The notes beneath the pieces were generated by a model. That model had not been told where the DNA came from and did no database searches. It saw only the letters and a list, made by a program, of their open reading frames with translations. A stretch of 64,000 nt of DNA, taken from the NCBI GenBank assembly GCA_902806595.1, contig CADCXC010000010.1, positions 2,408,469-2,472,468 of the forward strand. Reading direction: 5' to 3'. The stretch is from Pyrenopolyporus hunteri (lineage: Eukaryota; Ascomycota; Sordariomycetes; Xylariales; Hypoxylaceae). Of this stretch, positions 21,063-32,266 are shown piece by piece; position 1 is the stretch's first letter, and each line of letters begins with the position of its first letter. The position numbers were made by a program, and so were the translations under genes.

Positions 21063-24000
21063 TTAAACGTTGCTCTCTCTCTTGCGTTCCCTCCTTCGAG
21101 ATGGCCCGCCGAACGGACTCGAAAGGGGGCTCATGACACCTGTCGATGGGCCTCGATCGCCAGTCCATTGAACGTCTTGCAGGCCAACCCACCTAGGCGT
21201 TACGGTAGAGTAGTTTTCATCCGATAGGTTTTCGGCTCGGAGAGGGAGATCACTTACGAGCTCTCGCTTAGCTAGCCCCCCCTCACCATTTGAACACCTT
21301 CGCTCCTCCGATTTACTCTTACCATCTCCGCCCGCCCAGAGCCCATCACTCACAAGCTCCGTGAATGGCCCTTTCTTCGCAAGCAATTCATCATACAACC
21401 CGGACTCTGCTACGCGTCCTTGGTCAATGACAACTACGCGATCCACCATACGCATCATTTCCTTGCTATGCGTGACCATGATGACCGATAGACCATTGTG
21501 TTTTGCAGGGCTAGCATTGCCAGGGCTACAGTCAATATCGCTAGACCCGGTGCCGTTTATCGTGGGTCGCATTAGGGATTCTATCGCAAGCCGCACATCC
21601 CCCGCACTCATTGCATCTAGCGCGCTTGTAGGCTCGTCGAGAATTAAGATCTCGGGCCTTCGGGCCAGTGCCCGGGCGATACAAACCCGTTGGGCCTGAC
21701 CACCGCTAAGCATCTGTCCACCATCGCCTACGATTGTATCGTAGCCCGCTGCTAAACTCTGAATAAAATCGTGGATGCCCGCTTCCTTGGCTGCTCTCTC
21801 AATGTTCTTCAGGTTGTGAAGTGGCGAGTTCTCCGGTAGTCCGTATGAGATATTGGTTGCAAGCGTGGCAGGAAAGAGAAATGGTGTCTGAGGAACATAA
21901 CCGATACGGTTCCGTAGGTTAACAATATCGAGCTCGGGTGCCGGCGTAGACGCGAATGTCAGTTGGTGAGACGGCCTACCATCCCCCTGTTGTCCTCCTG
22001 GAAGGTCGGGTACGTACAAACCCATGATGACAGACGCGATCGTGCTCTTCCCGCCTCCTGACGGGCCAACTATCGCGGTAGATGTGCCGGCGTCGAAGCG
22101 GATAGTCAGGTTTCGAAGCACGGCGTGATTTCCTGACGGATAAGTAAAAGATAGGCACTCCATCCGGATGGGAAAAGGATTTACGAGCATGGTCTTCCCT
22201 TTTGACTCATGAGAGGCGTCCAGGGGTAGATAAGCATAATATAGTAGCTGGGAAGCGGTAACCTGGGCAGCAGAGAGGCCAGGCATGGAATTTAATATGT
22301 TGAAAGCGGTGCTAAGGCCGAGTACCAACAGGTTAACTACCTGTAAAATCGTCTGGACTGAAGCGTCTCTGTAGTTAGTGAGCAACACCGTCGCATACCA
22401 GAAAATGAGGGCCATCATAAACCAGATCACCGACTGTGAGCAAGCATACAGGATCGCCGTCCAGACGGCTTTATCGACCCCAAGCCCAAAGGTTCTGCGG
22501 ATGGTCTTGTCGTGTTTATCGGAGAAGAATCTTTCGAGGGTGAGTGTGTGGACAACGCGTATATTGATAAATGTCTCCGTTGCGACCGCGCTGATCTCTT
22601 CCGCAGACTTGTTATACTTAGTCTCCCACCTCCGCGACACGAAGCCGTAACCTTTCGACGCCGCAACCATGAATGGGACGCTTGAAAGACTTACAAGGGT
22701 GAGTCGCCATGAGATGAGCAGAGCCGAGATGATTGTGCCGACGACCAAGACGACGACGACTAGTATCTGCGGAGCGAATCGGCCAACGATATTCCGCATC
22801 TCCTCGGCATTCCGGTCCATGCATTCGTTTATAAGGGTGGGCGAATGCCTCGGTTCGTCGAACCACGTCTTCGGCTGCCGTAGTATCCTATTGAGTGCTC
22901 GCGTCCGCAGGTCATTCACCCAGGCCTGGCTCACCCGCTGCATCAGGTACTGGCTGAGGAATGTTGACGCTGCTCTTGTGCAAGCGATGGCCAAGAGGCA
23001 TAAAGCCCATTTTTGGCCCGCAGCCATTTTATTGCCGCTCGAAAATAGCACCGCTAAAAGGTTCGCAAACACAACAGAGAAAGCTGGCACCATACCAGCA
23101 ACCACGATACACGCAAGGAACCCAACGATGAGGAATATTCTCTCCTTTACAGCCAAACATGGCCATACTGTCCCGTAGATGCTTCGAAGGGAAATGACTT
23201 TCAATCTATCCCCTCCTGCCTTCGCTCCCTCGAATTCCTCGAGGCCCCTTCGCAACTGGGGAGCGTCTCTCGACGCGTTGCTAGTTATTCGTATGCACCG
23301 CCGACGCTGGTGAGCGGGATTGCAACGGGTATCTCTTGCCGTATTCCCCAGTTCTTGAAGGCGGATCATGGTTGTCCTCCTACTGAGCGGCCGCTTTCGA
23401 TTTGTGCTGCTTCGGAAAATTTGACGACTTTCCCATCTCCCCCATGTCGAAGGTCTTCCGCTGGGCGTTTCGGCTGTCTGTAGAAGTGTATCTTGAGGTA
23501 TCAGCTCGTCTGTCCAAGGCGAATTCGAGCCGCCCCCTTCGTCCCAATCATCTTGATTCAGGAACTGTTGGACCTGAATAACAGAGGCTCCGATGTCCAG
23601 TGTAGTCCTTTGTGGAAGGTAATGGCGGTCTTCCCTCCCCCCGAAAGGCCAGAAATAATTTGACGAGGTAAGATGTCTCCGGGGCATATCGTTCGTGGGC
23701 TGGGGTAGGTTTATAGCGGCGTTCCCTTCATCCTTCGGGTCGTCTACCTCGTTTACCATCTCGCCAGCCTCTCCGTCTAACCCGTCATTTGCACCAGAGT
23801 TGGCTAGTGCTGAGAATAGACCGCCTTCCTCCCGCTGTAAATCCCGGCGAAAGCCTGCCTGAACAACGCAGGCATCCTCCATGACGTATACGTAATCTTC
23901 GTCGTTGATATGCGCCACTTCGTGAGTTATGATGATAGTCGTCCTACCTCGTCGCCACTGTCTGATGCTATCCATAAGCAAAGCCCGGTTCGTCGGGTCA

Positions 24001-25865
24001 AGTCCGCTAGTAACCTCGTCAAGAATCAGTACGGGTGTATCCCGGAGCCTCGCTCTTGCCAGAGACAACCGCTGTTTCTGACCGCCGCTCAAATCGTGGC
24101 CTCCGATCCCCACACGTGTGTCGAGACCGTCCGGAAGATCAGCTAACGTCGACTGGAGCAGGGCTGCTTGGCACGCAGCCTCAACCCCTTCCCTGGACAC
24201 CTGCCGAGGATCTCGATGGCCCATGGCTACATTCATGAAAACGGTTTCATTGAAGAGGACGCTTGTCTGTTGAATTAATGTAACGTTGTTCCGTACCCAT
24301 TCAGTGTCAAGGGTGCTAAGCGCGTGGCCGTCGATCAAGATGTCGCCGCTTAGAGGATAATAAAGCTTGACTAATAGATTGCCCACAGTGCTCTTCCCCG
24401 AGCCGCTCCTCCCGATGATAAAATAGAGCCGGTCCCCTCCGAAGAAGAGAGAGCATCTGTTCAACGCAGGCCTCGACGGATTTGACGGATATGCAAAGAT
24501 AACCTTAAGAGTCGATGCGTCAGTCCCAGGAGTCAAGCGGCGGAGATTCGGAAAACAGCATCCCTGATGCTAGGGAGACTCACATTCTTGATCTCAATCT
24601 TACCAAAGCAATTCCTCGGACGATAGGAACCGACCATGCGACGGAGCTTACGCCCGCCTTCGATATCGTTAATTATAAAATGAAGCGCTTGACCGGCAGC
24701 CATACCCTTCGCTAACGAAATGTGCATCGTTATAAAGGCCTCAATGGCTTGCAACGCCCCAAGAGCCGCGTAGAAAGTCGTCATGACATTTCCCGGGCCC
24801 AATCCATGATTCACGAGAACAGCGCCGTAGTAGAAACCAAGCACGAACATCCCATCCATCCAGAGCCTGACGTAAGTAATTTGGGAAGAGCTGATTTTGG
24901 CCTGCGTTAGATACTTTCGCATTGACTTTCGGATCGCTTGAATATATTGCCATGCTTCGTGGTCGGCAGCATTAAAAACCTTTACCAAGTCTATCGCTGT
25001 CAGGGCCGATATCGCGTATTTTGATGCACGTGCTAGTTCTTCTTTCTGGGCTTGAATCGCAAGTTTCAGCTTGCGGCTCGAGAAGATATGCAGAGCCACG
25101 GCGGGTGGTACAGTGGCAAAGAGTAAGAGAGTTAGTCTCCACGAGCCCTGCAATGCTACGACGAGACTCGCGATCGACGTAACAATCTCAGCTATTAGAG
25201 AACCGAAAGTCGCCGACGTCGCCATCTGGATCTCCCGGGTATATCTGCAAGAATATCAGCAATTAAGAGATCCAAGGTACTTTAAACTGAGGATGGGCGG
25301 ACGTTTGTATTCTCACGAGCAAACTAGCAACCCCATGCTCTTGACGGTCAAACCAATCTAGGTCCTTCTTTAACAAGGCTTGGAATACGCTCTGTCGAAT
25401 GTGCCTGGCCTTAACCTCGCCGAAGACGACCCAAAGAACCATGAAGGCGAAATTAACAATCATGCCTGCTCCGCCGACAAGAGTAAGGACGATACACCAG
25501 GACGAAACTTGAGCGTGAGTATCCGGCGCGGTCAGCTGGCCTGTTCCAAATTTTGCGATGACGGCGAATATCCTCCCAATGATAAGCGCCATAGATGTTC
25601 TAAGGATGCCCGAAAGCAGCGACACCGTTAGTCCCGCAGCCAGGAGTCCGCAGTCGCGCCATGTCGTGAAAACAAACAAATGCTTAGGTGACGGGGGCTG
25701 CATACGTAGCGGATCCATATGTCTAGGTTGCGAAAGGTTCCATGTTTTATATTCGTCGTCGCGAGATTCAGACGGATCCGAGGGTGTCGGGTTTGGAGAC
25801 ATGGCCACATAAGGAGCCTGTTGTAGTTTTTGATGCTTTGGTGGTTTGCTAGCATAGCATGGCAC
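21063..25865 (-). CDS. ste6: Ste6-like ABC exporter (a-factor-type lipopeptide pheromone pump)
   Basis: A full ABC-B transporter (TMD-NBD-TMD-NBD) resembling the filamentous-fungal homologues of yeast Ste6, which exports the farnesylated a-factor; the substrate here is inferred. Exons in transcript order: 25865-25303, 25244-24584 and 24503-21063, about 1,554 residues. Intron 1 (58 nt) begins with the weak donor GTCCGC; it is chosen because it rejoins RIQT to YTREIQMATS in frame. Intron 2 (80 nt) begins GTGAGT and ends CTTAAG. NBD1 has Walker A GRSGSGKST (about 439-447), LSGGQ (about 546) and Walker B VLILDE. NBD2 has GPSGGGKST (about 1220), LSGGQ (about 1339) and ILILDEPTSALD. A long low-complexity linker separates NBD1 from TMD2. 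Met22 (25802) is an alternative start. Confidence 0.85.
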
Positions 25866-26442
25866 CCGTTGTTAGGAGGTAAGATTGCGAACCAGTTTCT
25901 ATTGGATCAAGGTGGCCTATCCAACAATCTTACGGGTATAGGTTAGGTATGTGGTAGATAGGTGGTAGATTAGTGGTTGCAAGTATTGTTTTTCTCATTC
26001 TAGATGCTGTCTTTGTTTGTTTAGCACCCTACATTTGGCCCTCTCAGCGGCACGGGTCTTTGTCTAACTGTTGCTTTGAAATTGCAAGCAATGAGCGTCG
26101 AGGTGCTGCTAATATCGATCGAGCCAACAGACACGAGGGCGAAACATTAATTAATCGTAATCCGTACCAAGGGCGTCTCGAAATGGATCTTTTCAGCATA
26201 CTACCGCGACGAATATCGAAACCTTTCATAGCTTGCTGAGAACTTGCAACGTCTTTTGTCCAATTCGAGCAGGACTCGGGCCATTCACTCGTACGTCCAT
26301 TCTACGGTACCAGCAGCGCATTACCCGCCCCTACGCGCTCGTTTTCTTGTCCTCTCGTCCGCTACGACTCGCCCGGCTATCGTAAAAGACGGCGTGGGAG
26401 GCTAGTACGCACCCCCTCCGCGTTCAACTTAGATACTACACC
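25866..26442. other. Intergenic region upstream of the Ste6-like gene
   Basis: A 577-bp region between two minus-strand genes, serving as the promoter side of the ABC exporter and the 3' side of the PBDC1-like gene. Short TAGGT motifs occur near 25941-25970. No further signal was seen. Confidence 0.5.
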
Positions 26443-27116
26443 TTACGGCTTGCTTGTCCCCTTGGCTTTCTCGTAAATCCAATCGTTGAGGCCAGCCTTA
26501 TTCCTCGCTATCTCGATGGCGTAGAACTGCATCCTAGGCACTAGCGTAAGAGACGAATTAGCAAATCGGTTTCTGCTTCGATGACGACATTCCAAAGGGG
26601 GAGCGCGCAGTACCGAATATTGTTGTGTCCTGTCCATATTCTACTTTAGGACTCGTCCGTAGCATAGTGCCGAAGTTGTAGTCATCAATCTTCTTCTCGT
26701 AGGCCATCATGAACTTGCGCCACCGCTCCTTGCCCGATTTACTCTTCATCTCTTCCTCGTCGATGGTGGCTGCGGGGTCGAATTCGGGGAATTCGGACTT
26801 GAAGTGGGCGTAGATTTCGTCGTCCATCTTAGTCAACCGTAATGATGAGCCTTTGACCTTCTCGAGGATGGCCCAGTACGTCTCCAGGTGCTGCACCGCT
26901 GCGCCCACGAACTAGGGTCAGACTATACGGGATAGGTCAGGCCGGGTTGAGGCCTAGGGTGTGCAAACCTTTAACCGCGAACTGTTTCTCAATCTGTTTA
27001 CCCATCAACCAAGATCAGCATTGGACAGGTCCAGCGAATATCGGTTACCCGAGTCTTACATCCTCTAGGTTGTCTGCATTTTCCGCATCAAAGTTCTTCG
27101 GAACAGGTCCGGACAT
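26443..27116 (-). CDS. PBDC1: PBDC1/Chp1-like protein (DUF757 family)
   Basis: Homologous to yeast YPL225W (Chp1) and human PBDC1, a ribosome-associated chaperone that protects newly made eEF1A; the function here follows from the family. Four exons in transcript order: 27116-27060, 26993-26969 (25 nt), 26898-26614 and 26540-26443, giving 154 residues, close to the family length. Introns begin GTAAGA, GTTTGC and GTACTG and end AACAG, CGCAG and GCTAG. The rebuilt protein has the family hallmarks FDAENADNLED, IEKQFAVKAVQHLETYW, LRLTKMDDEIY, KERWRKFMMAYEKKIDDYNFG and MQFYAIEIARNKAGLNDWI. An in-frame ATG at 27132-27134 would add six residues; I prefer the downstream MSGPVPKNFD start. Confidence 0.9.
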
Positions 27117-27371
27117 TTTCATAATTTCGTCCATTGTATGGGATAGCGCTAACCGAAGACTAGTAGTAGGCAATAGGTACACTTGTGAGAACGTTTCCGA
27201 ACGCAACAATCCGAATCCGAGATGGTCCACGGATACGATAGGTGTTAGCCGGGTTGAAAAAGTTGAGTTGAGACAGTTCCAGTGGGTTAGGGAGATCGTA
27301 GAAAACCGTCATTAAGAGGGGCTGACGCCTATATAAATGTGCCCCACGTCCCGCCGTAGGGCCATATGTAC

Positions 27372-27450
27372 ATGTAGGTAGGTACTTACTGTATCGCACA
27401 TAGGTGGTAGGTAGGTACCTAGGTATCATGGGTAGGTAGGTACATAGGTA
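27372..27450. repeat. TAGG repeat cluster
   Basis: TAGG units with GGTACC/CCTAGG palindromes, directly left of the nested MITE. Confidence 0.8.
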
Positions 27451-27495
27451 CATACGTATGTGGCTTTCAAAAGTTTTGTCCATACTAGAAAAGTC

Positions 27496-27809
27496 TACGG
27501 ATGTGGCTTTCAAAAGTTTTGTCCATACTAGAGAAATCCACCAGCTGCCACATTATTTTGTCAGTGCGGCATCAGTTGGCACCTTTTGGAAAAAATAACG
27601 GGGCTATTATCCAAGGCTAAAGTTTTAAGATATCCACTAAATCTTAGTGGATGCACGCTGTATTATAGCGGGTATTCATTAAAATTTAGTGTATATAATA
27701 TAGTGGTCCGTTATCTTGAGACTGGACGGCTGGCAGACACCTGCAAAAATAGTATGACGGCTGGCTAATATTTTTGGTATGGACAGAACTTTTGAAAGCC
27801 ACATCCGTA
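27496..27809 (+). mobile_element. MITE copy A, TA-bounded, with ~30-bp terminal inverted repeats
   Basis: The left terminus reads TACGGATGTGGCTTTCAAAA and continues to ...GTCCATAC; the right terminus is its inverse, ending in GCCACATCCGTA. TA stands at both ends, as in Tc1/mariner-type target duplications. The inside has no open frame. A copy in inverse orientation lies at 55393-55705. On both sides of copy A are pieces of the same element (27457-27495 and 27810-27840), so it appears inserted into a family member. Confidence 0.85.
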
Positions 27810-27842
27810 CTAGCTGTCACATTATTTTGACATCGACCAGGG

Positions 27843-27950
27843 TCTATATACCTACCTAGGTACCTATTTATTATACCTATCAAAGCCAACACCGTACCTA
27901 TGTACCTACCTAGGTAGGTAGGTACCTAAGTAGGTACATACATGTACCTG
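27843..27950. repeat. CCTA/TAGG repeat cluster
   Basis: Two runs of CCTACCTAGGTACC-type palindromic units directly right of the nested MITE. Confidence 0.8.
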
Positions 27951-28183
27951 GTAAATACGTGTAGATTTCGCCATTTTAAGGTGCTTAGTGTACGTCGTCC
28001 AGCCTACGAGTACCTACATGCATGTAGGCAATTACAATTACTTACATGTAGTATGCAATCCTCTACCCAAGTTCTTCCATTTCTACCTATTATAATAGGC
28101 GCCAATCTGCGTTTATACAAGTTAAGTAGGTGCCTAGAGAATCCTTCCACATGCAACAGAGTCCAGTCAACTCCATTTCCATC

Positions 28184-30408
28184 TTACTTCTGTTCAAGAG
28201 CCTGTTCCGTCGTTAGCAGCCGCACCAGACATAGGAATATGTTATAGGAGAAGCTCACGATAGCAAAAGAGCTCCTTCTCCTAATCCTCTCCCCAAACAA
28301 AACCAACACCCATGGCACAATCGTCAAGGCCGTAGCAATCCCGCCCAGTAACCCGCCGGTTGCGTCTTCTCCCAGATTCCGGATCAGCGGGCCCGTTACG
28401 AGGGGAAAGGCTCCACCGAGTACGTTTCGGCAGAAGGACTGGGCGGCCAGCGCCGATGACGCGTATGCCTGGTAGATGTCCGCCAGATAGTTAAACGTAG
28501 CCAGGTAGATGTAAAAGATGCCCATCGTCGCCAGGAAGATGGCAAAGGTTGGGACCATCCAGTGGATCGACGGTTGAGACGCAAACCCAAACAGGTAGAG
28601 GCCCGCCGGGAGCAACACCGAGGTGAAGCAGGTGAAATACAATCTCGATTCCGGCGATTCCGCCGGGAATTTGCGTCGCAGGAAAGCCCAAATCCCGGCC
28701 GACTCAGCATCCCCCGCGCTATCTCCGGGGCCGTCCTCCGAGCTGTCAGACTCCGAGCTGTCAGATCCGGATTGCCACTTAGGATGCTTAAGCATTCCCT
28801 CTTGGTATATACCGATAATCGTCGCAACTATAGAGCCTATAATCATGGCTATAAAGACGTAACCGGACTGCTCAATGCTGAAATCATACTGTCGTTGAAA
28901 CACGAGAGGAATGGATCCAAAGGTCAGGTAGAGAATAGCCCATGCGAAGGAGACCCACAACGAGAAGAAGAAAACTATCGGCTCGGCGAAGAGGAGCATA
29001 AACGGCCTAAATAGCGATATGGTTATCATCCTAGCGATAGATGCTCGCTGTTCGTCTTCTCTCACCACCCATCTGATCCTCCGGAGCTCTAAAACCGACC
29101 CCGGCGCAGAATCCGGCGCAGTGACCGATGAACGCTTCTCCGCCGTCGGCGTGCCGGCGTTCGAGGATATCCTAGATCTTGATACAACTCCCGATTCGCC
29201 ATCCTGCCTAGTGACCCAGACCCCAAATACTCCCCTCGACTCCAGTTGTTCATACCATGTATTCAATGCTTTCGCCTTTCTCGACAGGAGCACCGAGCCG
29301 CGGCTCTCTTTAAACAGGGCCACAACGGCGACCATCAGAACGAAATCCACGATAACTAGAAGAATCAGGTGTCAGCTGCCGTTCACTACGTCTTTGTTTC
29401 GGTATGAGATGTCTAGGTAGTCGTCTGCCCTCGTGCCTACCTGGAGTGCCCATTACCCGTAACGTGATCGGCAACATAGCAGTCGCGCGGCGGTCAGATC
29501 CCCTACAAACGCTTTAAAATCGACTTACCTTGATGCCAAAAGATCCATTTCCACTTCTGACCCTCCCCACCCCACCTCTGGACCATAATCGCAGCCACGA
29601 GAGGCCCAAGGCCGGTGCCAATTAGGACGGCTCCGCTAAAAAGCGCCATCGGTGTATTGCGATCCTCTTTCTCGTACATGTCGGCGATAACACCGCCCAC
29701 CATGGTGCTGAAAACACTTCCGCCAACCCCTTTGAGAAACCGGGCAATCAACATCCCCGCGAGATTTGTAACTACGCCGCACACGGCCTGGAAGAGAACG
29801 AAGACAACACCGGCGATAGCGAAGATGGGGTAGCGCCCGTTGATCTCGGAAAATGGAGCTAGGACCATAGGAGCAATAGCAAACCCGACGCAGAAGGTCG
29901 TCACGCCGGCCAGAGCACCTTCGCGAGTGGTCTGCAGTTCTGCGGCGATTAAGTCCGCGGTTTCGGAATATGCGCCAGCTGCATAAGCAGTGAAGCAGGT
30001 GGCGGTACAGGATACGGCTACCATGACCCCTTTGCGTACCTTGGGCCAGGTCAAGGGGTCTGAATACGGAGACAGGTCCGGGCAGGCCGGAAGGTCGGTA
30101 TGGGCCCGTCGCAGCCCTCCCGTGTTTGCACACGGCACCGGGGTATGAAACTTCAGATAGAGATAGGTGACCGGGGTATTCGCATCTGGCGGTGAACCAT
30201 CTTCTGCCGGCACTCTATAGGATACCATTCCCGGCGATCTAGTTTCCGCGATAGGAGAACCGGAAACGGGATTCGAAGAGTTATCCGCCGAAGTACAAGG
30301 CGACGCCGGCACGCATTTCCCGGATATTTCGTCGCCAACGGATATGCGATCTTTCCGTTTCTCATCCACCATAAATGGCGAAGGGTCTTCGTTGCTCTTC
30401 AACTCCAT
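28184..30408 (-). CDS. MFS multidrug/polyamine transporter (DHA1-type)
   Basis: A proton-driven exporter of the 12-helix DHA1 group; the substrate is unknown. Two exons in transcript order, 30408-29529 and 29355-28184, joined by an intron GTAAGT...TTCTAG that restores WIFWHQVIVDFVLM. The product is 683 residues. It has a long polar N-terminus (about 1-125), then helices starting near KVRKGVMVAVSCTATCFTAY. Motif A-like GVIADMYEKEDRN follows TM4 region GVGGSVFSTMVG, and the antiporter motif C is GTGLGPLVAAIM. A large cytoplasmic loop with the basic RRIRWVVREDEQR box precedes TM7, and a second acidic, Ser/Asp-rich insert (GSDSSESDSSEDGPGDS) sits in a later loop. The protein ends without a tag. 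Plasma-membrane location is inferred. Confidence 0.88.
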
Positions 30409-32266
30409 GCCTACCGTCGGTATTATCGAATAAACGTAACCCCGTAGATACCTATATATATAGGTTGGTTTTCCCCCTAAACGTCGGCGGAACTAGCCAC
30501 ACAATTTAATACTTCTAGCTTTGTTGTTATGTTTGGACCGCCGATAGGAACCGCACAATATAGGAGGATTATAAATAATATGTCCAATCCCTTTCCGAAC
30601 TGCGGATATCTCTTGAACTTTCTAGGAACGTCGCCGATTGGTCCAATGCACGCAAGTCACAATTTCGGTCAGAATCAATGTAACTATAAGACGAGCCACA
30701 ACATCTTCCTAACTTGGTGGCAAAATCTTGTCAATGGAGATATTCCCGGGAGTACAAGAAATTTGAGACGGCCAGGCATAGCATTGGGCACGAGTCGATT
30801 GCGAAGGATCTCGCTCATCCGGATTCTCGGGTCTAACATAGATGCTCGATTATATCCGGCTATTCCCGTCTCCGCCTCATGGATATCCTTGTTCGGTTTA
30901 CATGTAAGTACGGCATAATTACTGAGTATGGAATAGCTGAGGGTGGGCAGGTGGACACCTCCCGCTTATTTTGACCTCAGAAACATCGGCCTTAGTGACC
31001 CGGCAGCTGCCGGGGCTACATGCACTATATACCTACCTATTGCATGTATATCCAAGCATGAATCCTTCGTGTCGACTTATGTAAACCCGGAGCAGATAGG
31101 TAGTGCTGGAAACCCCAACTTTATCATGATTTGGGCCGGTCGTCCACGCCCACTTAAGTGACAAGGTTAAGATGTATTAGGTATATCATAAGCTAACTTG
31201 ATCATTTACCTAGATTTACATAAGGTTAACTACCCACCTATCTACCTAGGCACCCAGGGCATGCTTCACCCCTGGTAGCATTGAATATTGGCTATTGACC
31301 TACCACCTTGGTGGTAGTGAAGGCAAAGTTATCCAATGTATGTAGAACACTAGGAATTTTTGGCTTAAGAAATCATCAATGTATCTAGGTACCTAGATAT
31401 GAACAAACAGTACGGGCGAGAAGACGCGCATCAGAAGGGGAAGCTATTAAAACGCCCGCCCGAAGGAAGGTAGATATTTATCCAAGGACGATTTTATAAA
31501 GCTGTTGGTGTTATCATGGTGGCCGTCCTGCTCAGCTTTTGGACGTGGGTGTTCTTACCTCTGTAATAAATGAAACGGCTTAAGGCGGCCAGCTAGAAAC
31601 TTGTCGAGTATGTTATTCAGGCCCTCAAATTCACTAGGGGAGATTTACCTCCCTAGGTAGACATCAGGCCCATTTTTGACGAAGTGAGGTACGTTGGGTG
31701 CAAACGGTTCCTTTGGCTATGCCTTGAGGTAGTGGGTAGGTAGTTTTCAGCCGAGACAATAGGTACCTAGGTACGCATGGCCTTCCTAGCATCTGGAGGT
31801 TTGGATGCCTTAGCTACCGTAGGTATTTCTCTAGAAACGTCAGTTTTGCCCCATGTCTGTTTTCCAGGATGGAAGCAGTAAGTTAGACGTGTTGAGCTCC
31901 CCTTGGTCATCGCTGCAACCATCACTACGAACAAGGGAGGCCAAAGTCTGACTACAGGGAAAGGCATATTTAGACTTCTGGAGAAACAAAGGCGTCTTGT
32001 CTGAATTCGGCCTCACACGGCCTCAACCTTAGGAATGTACATTTATTCTGGACATCCATTGTTTTGAGCCGGTCAAAAGATGACGCACTCCCCCAATCCC
32101 TCTACACCTGGCTTGTTATTATAACCTCGAATCTTACCGTAGGGGTCTAGTCCACATTACCTTCCCTGGCGAATCCCTTCTCGACTAATCGTCTGGAGCT
32201 ACTACATACCACAACATTTCAATAACCCTGTCCAGAACCAAATTAGAAATAAGAACAAGGAAATTA
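30409..32266. other. 1.9-kb divergent intergenic region
   Basis: Lies between the MFS transporter (minus) and an uncharacterised gene (plus). An open frame of 129 codons at 30529-30918 resembles no protein and has no supporting structure. TAGG/CCTA repeats recur near 31230, 31385, 31650 and 31760. No RNA gene was recognised. Confidence 0.5.

Larger units (their letters stand above)
27117..28183. other. Repeat-rich intergenic region
   Basis: Holds two blocks of TAGG/CCTA repeats (27372-27450 and 27843-27950) and, between them, a MITE nested in a remnant of its own family (27457-27840). No gene was recognised. Confidence 0.7.

Noticed and set aside
30529..30918. 129-codon open frame
   Set aside because: Sequence resembles no family, has no splice partners and sits in a repeat-bearing spacer.
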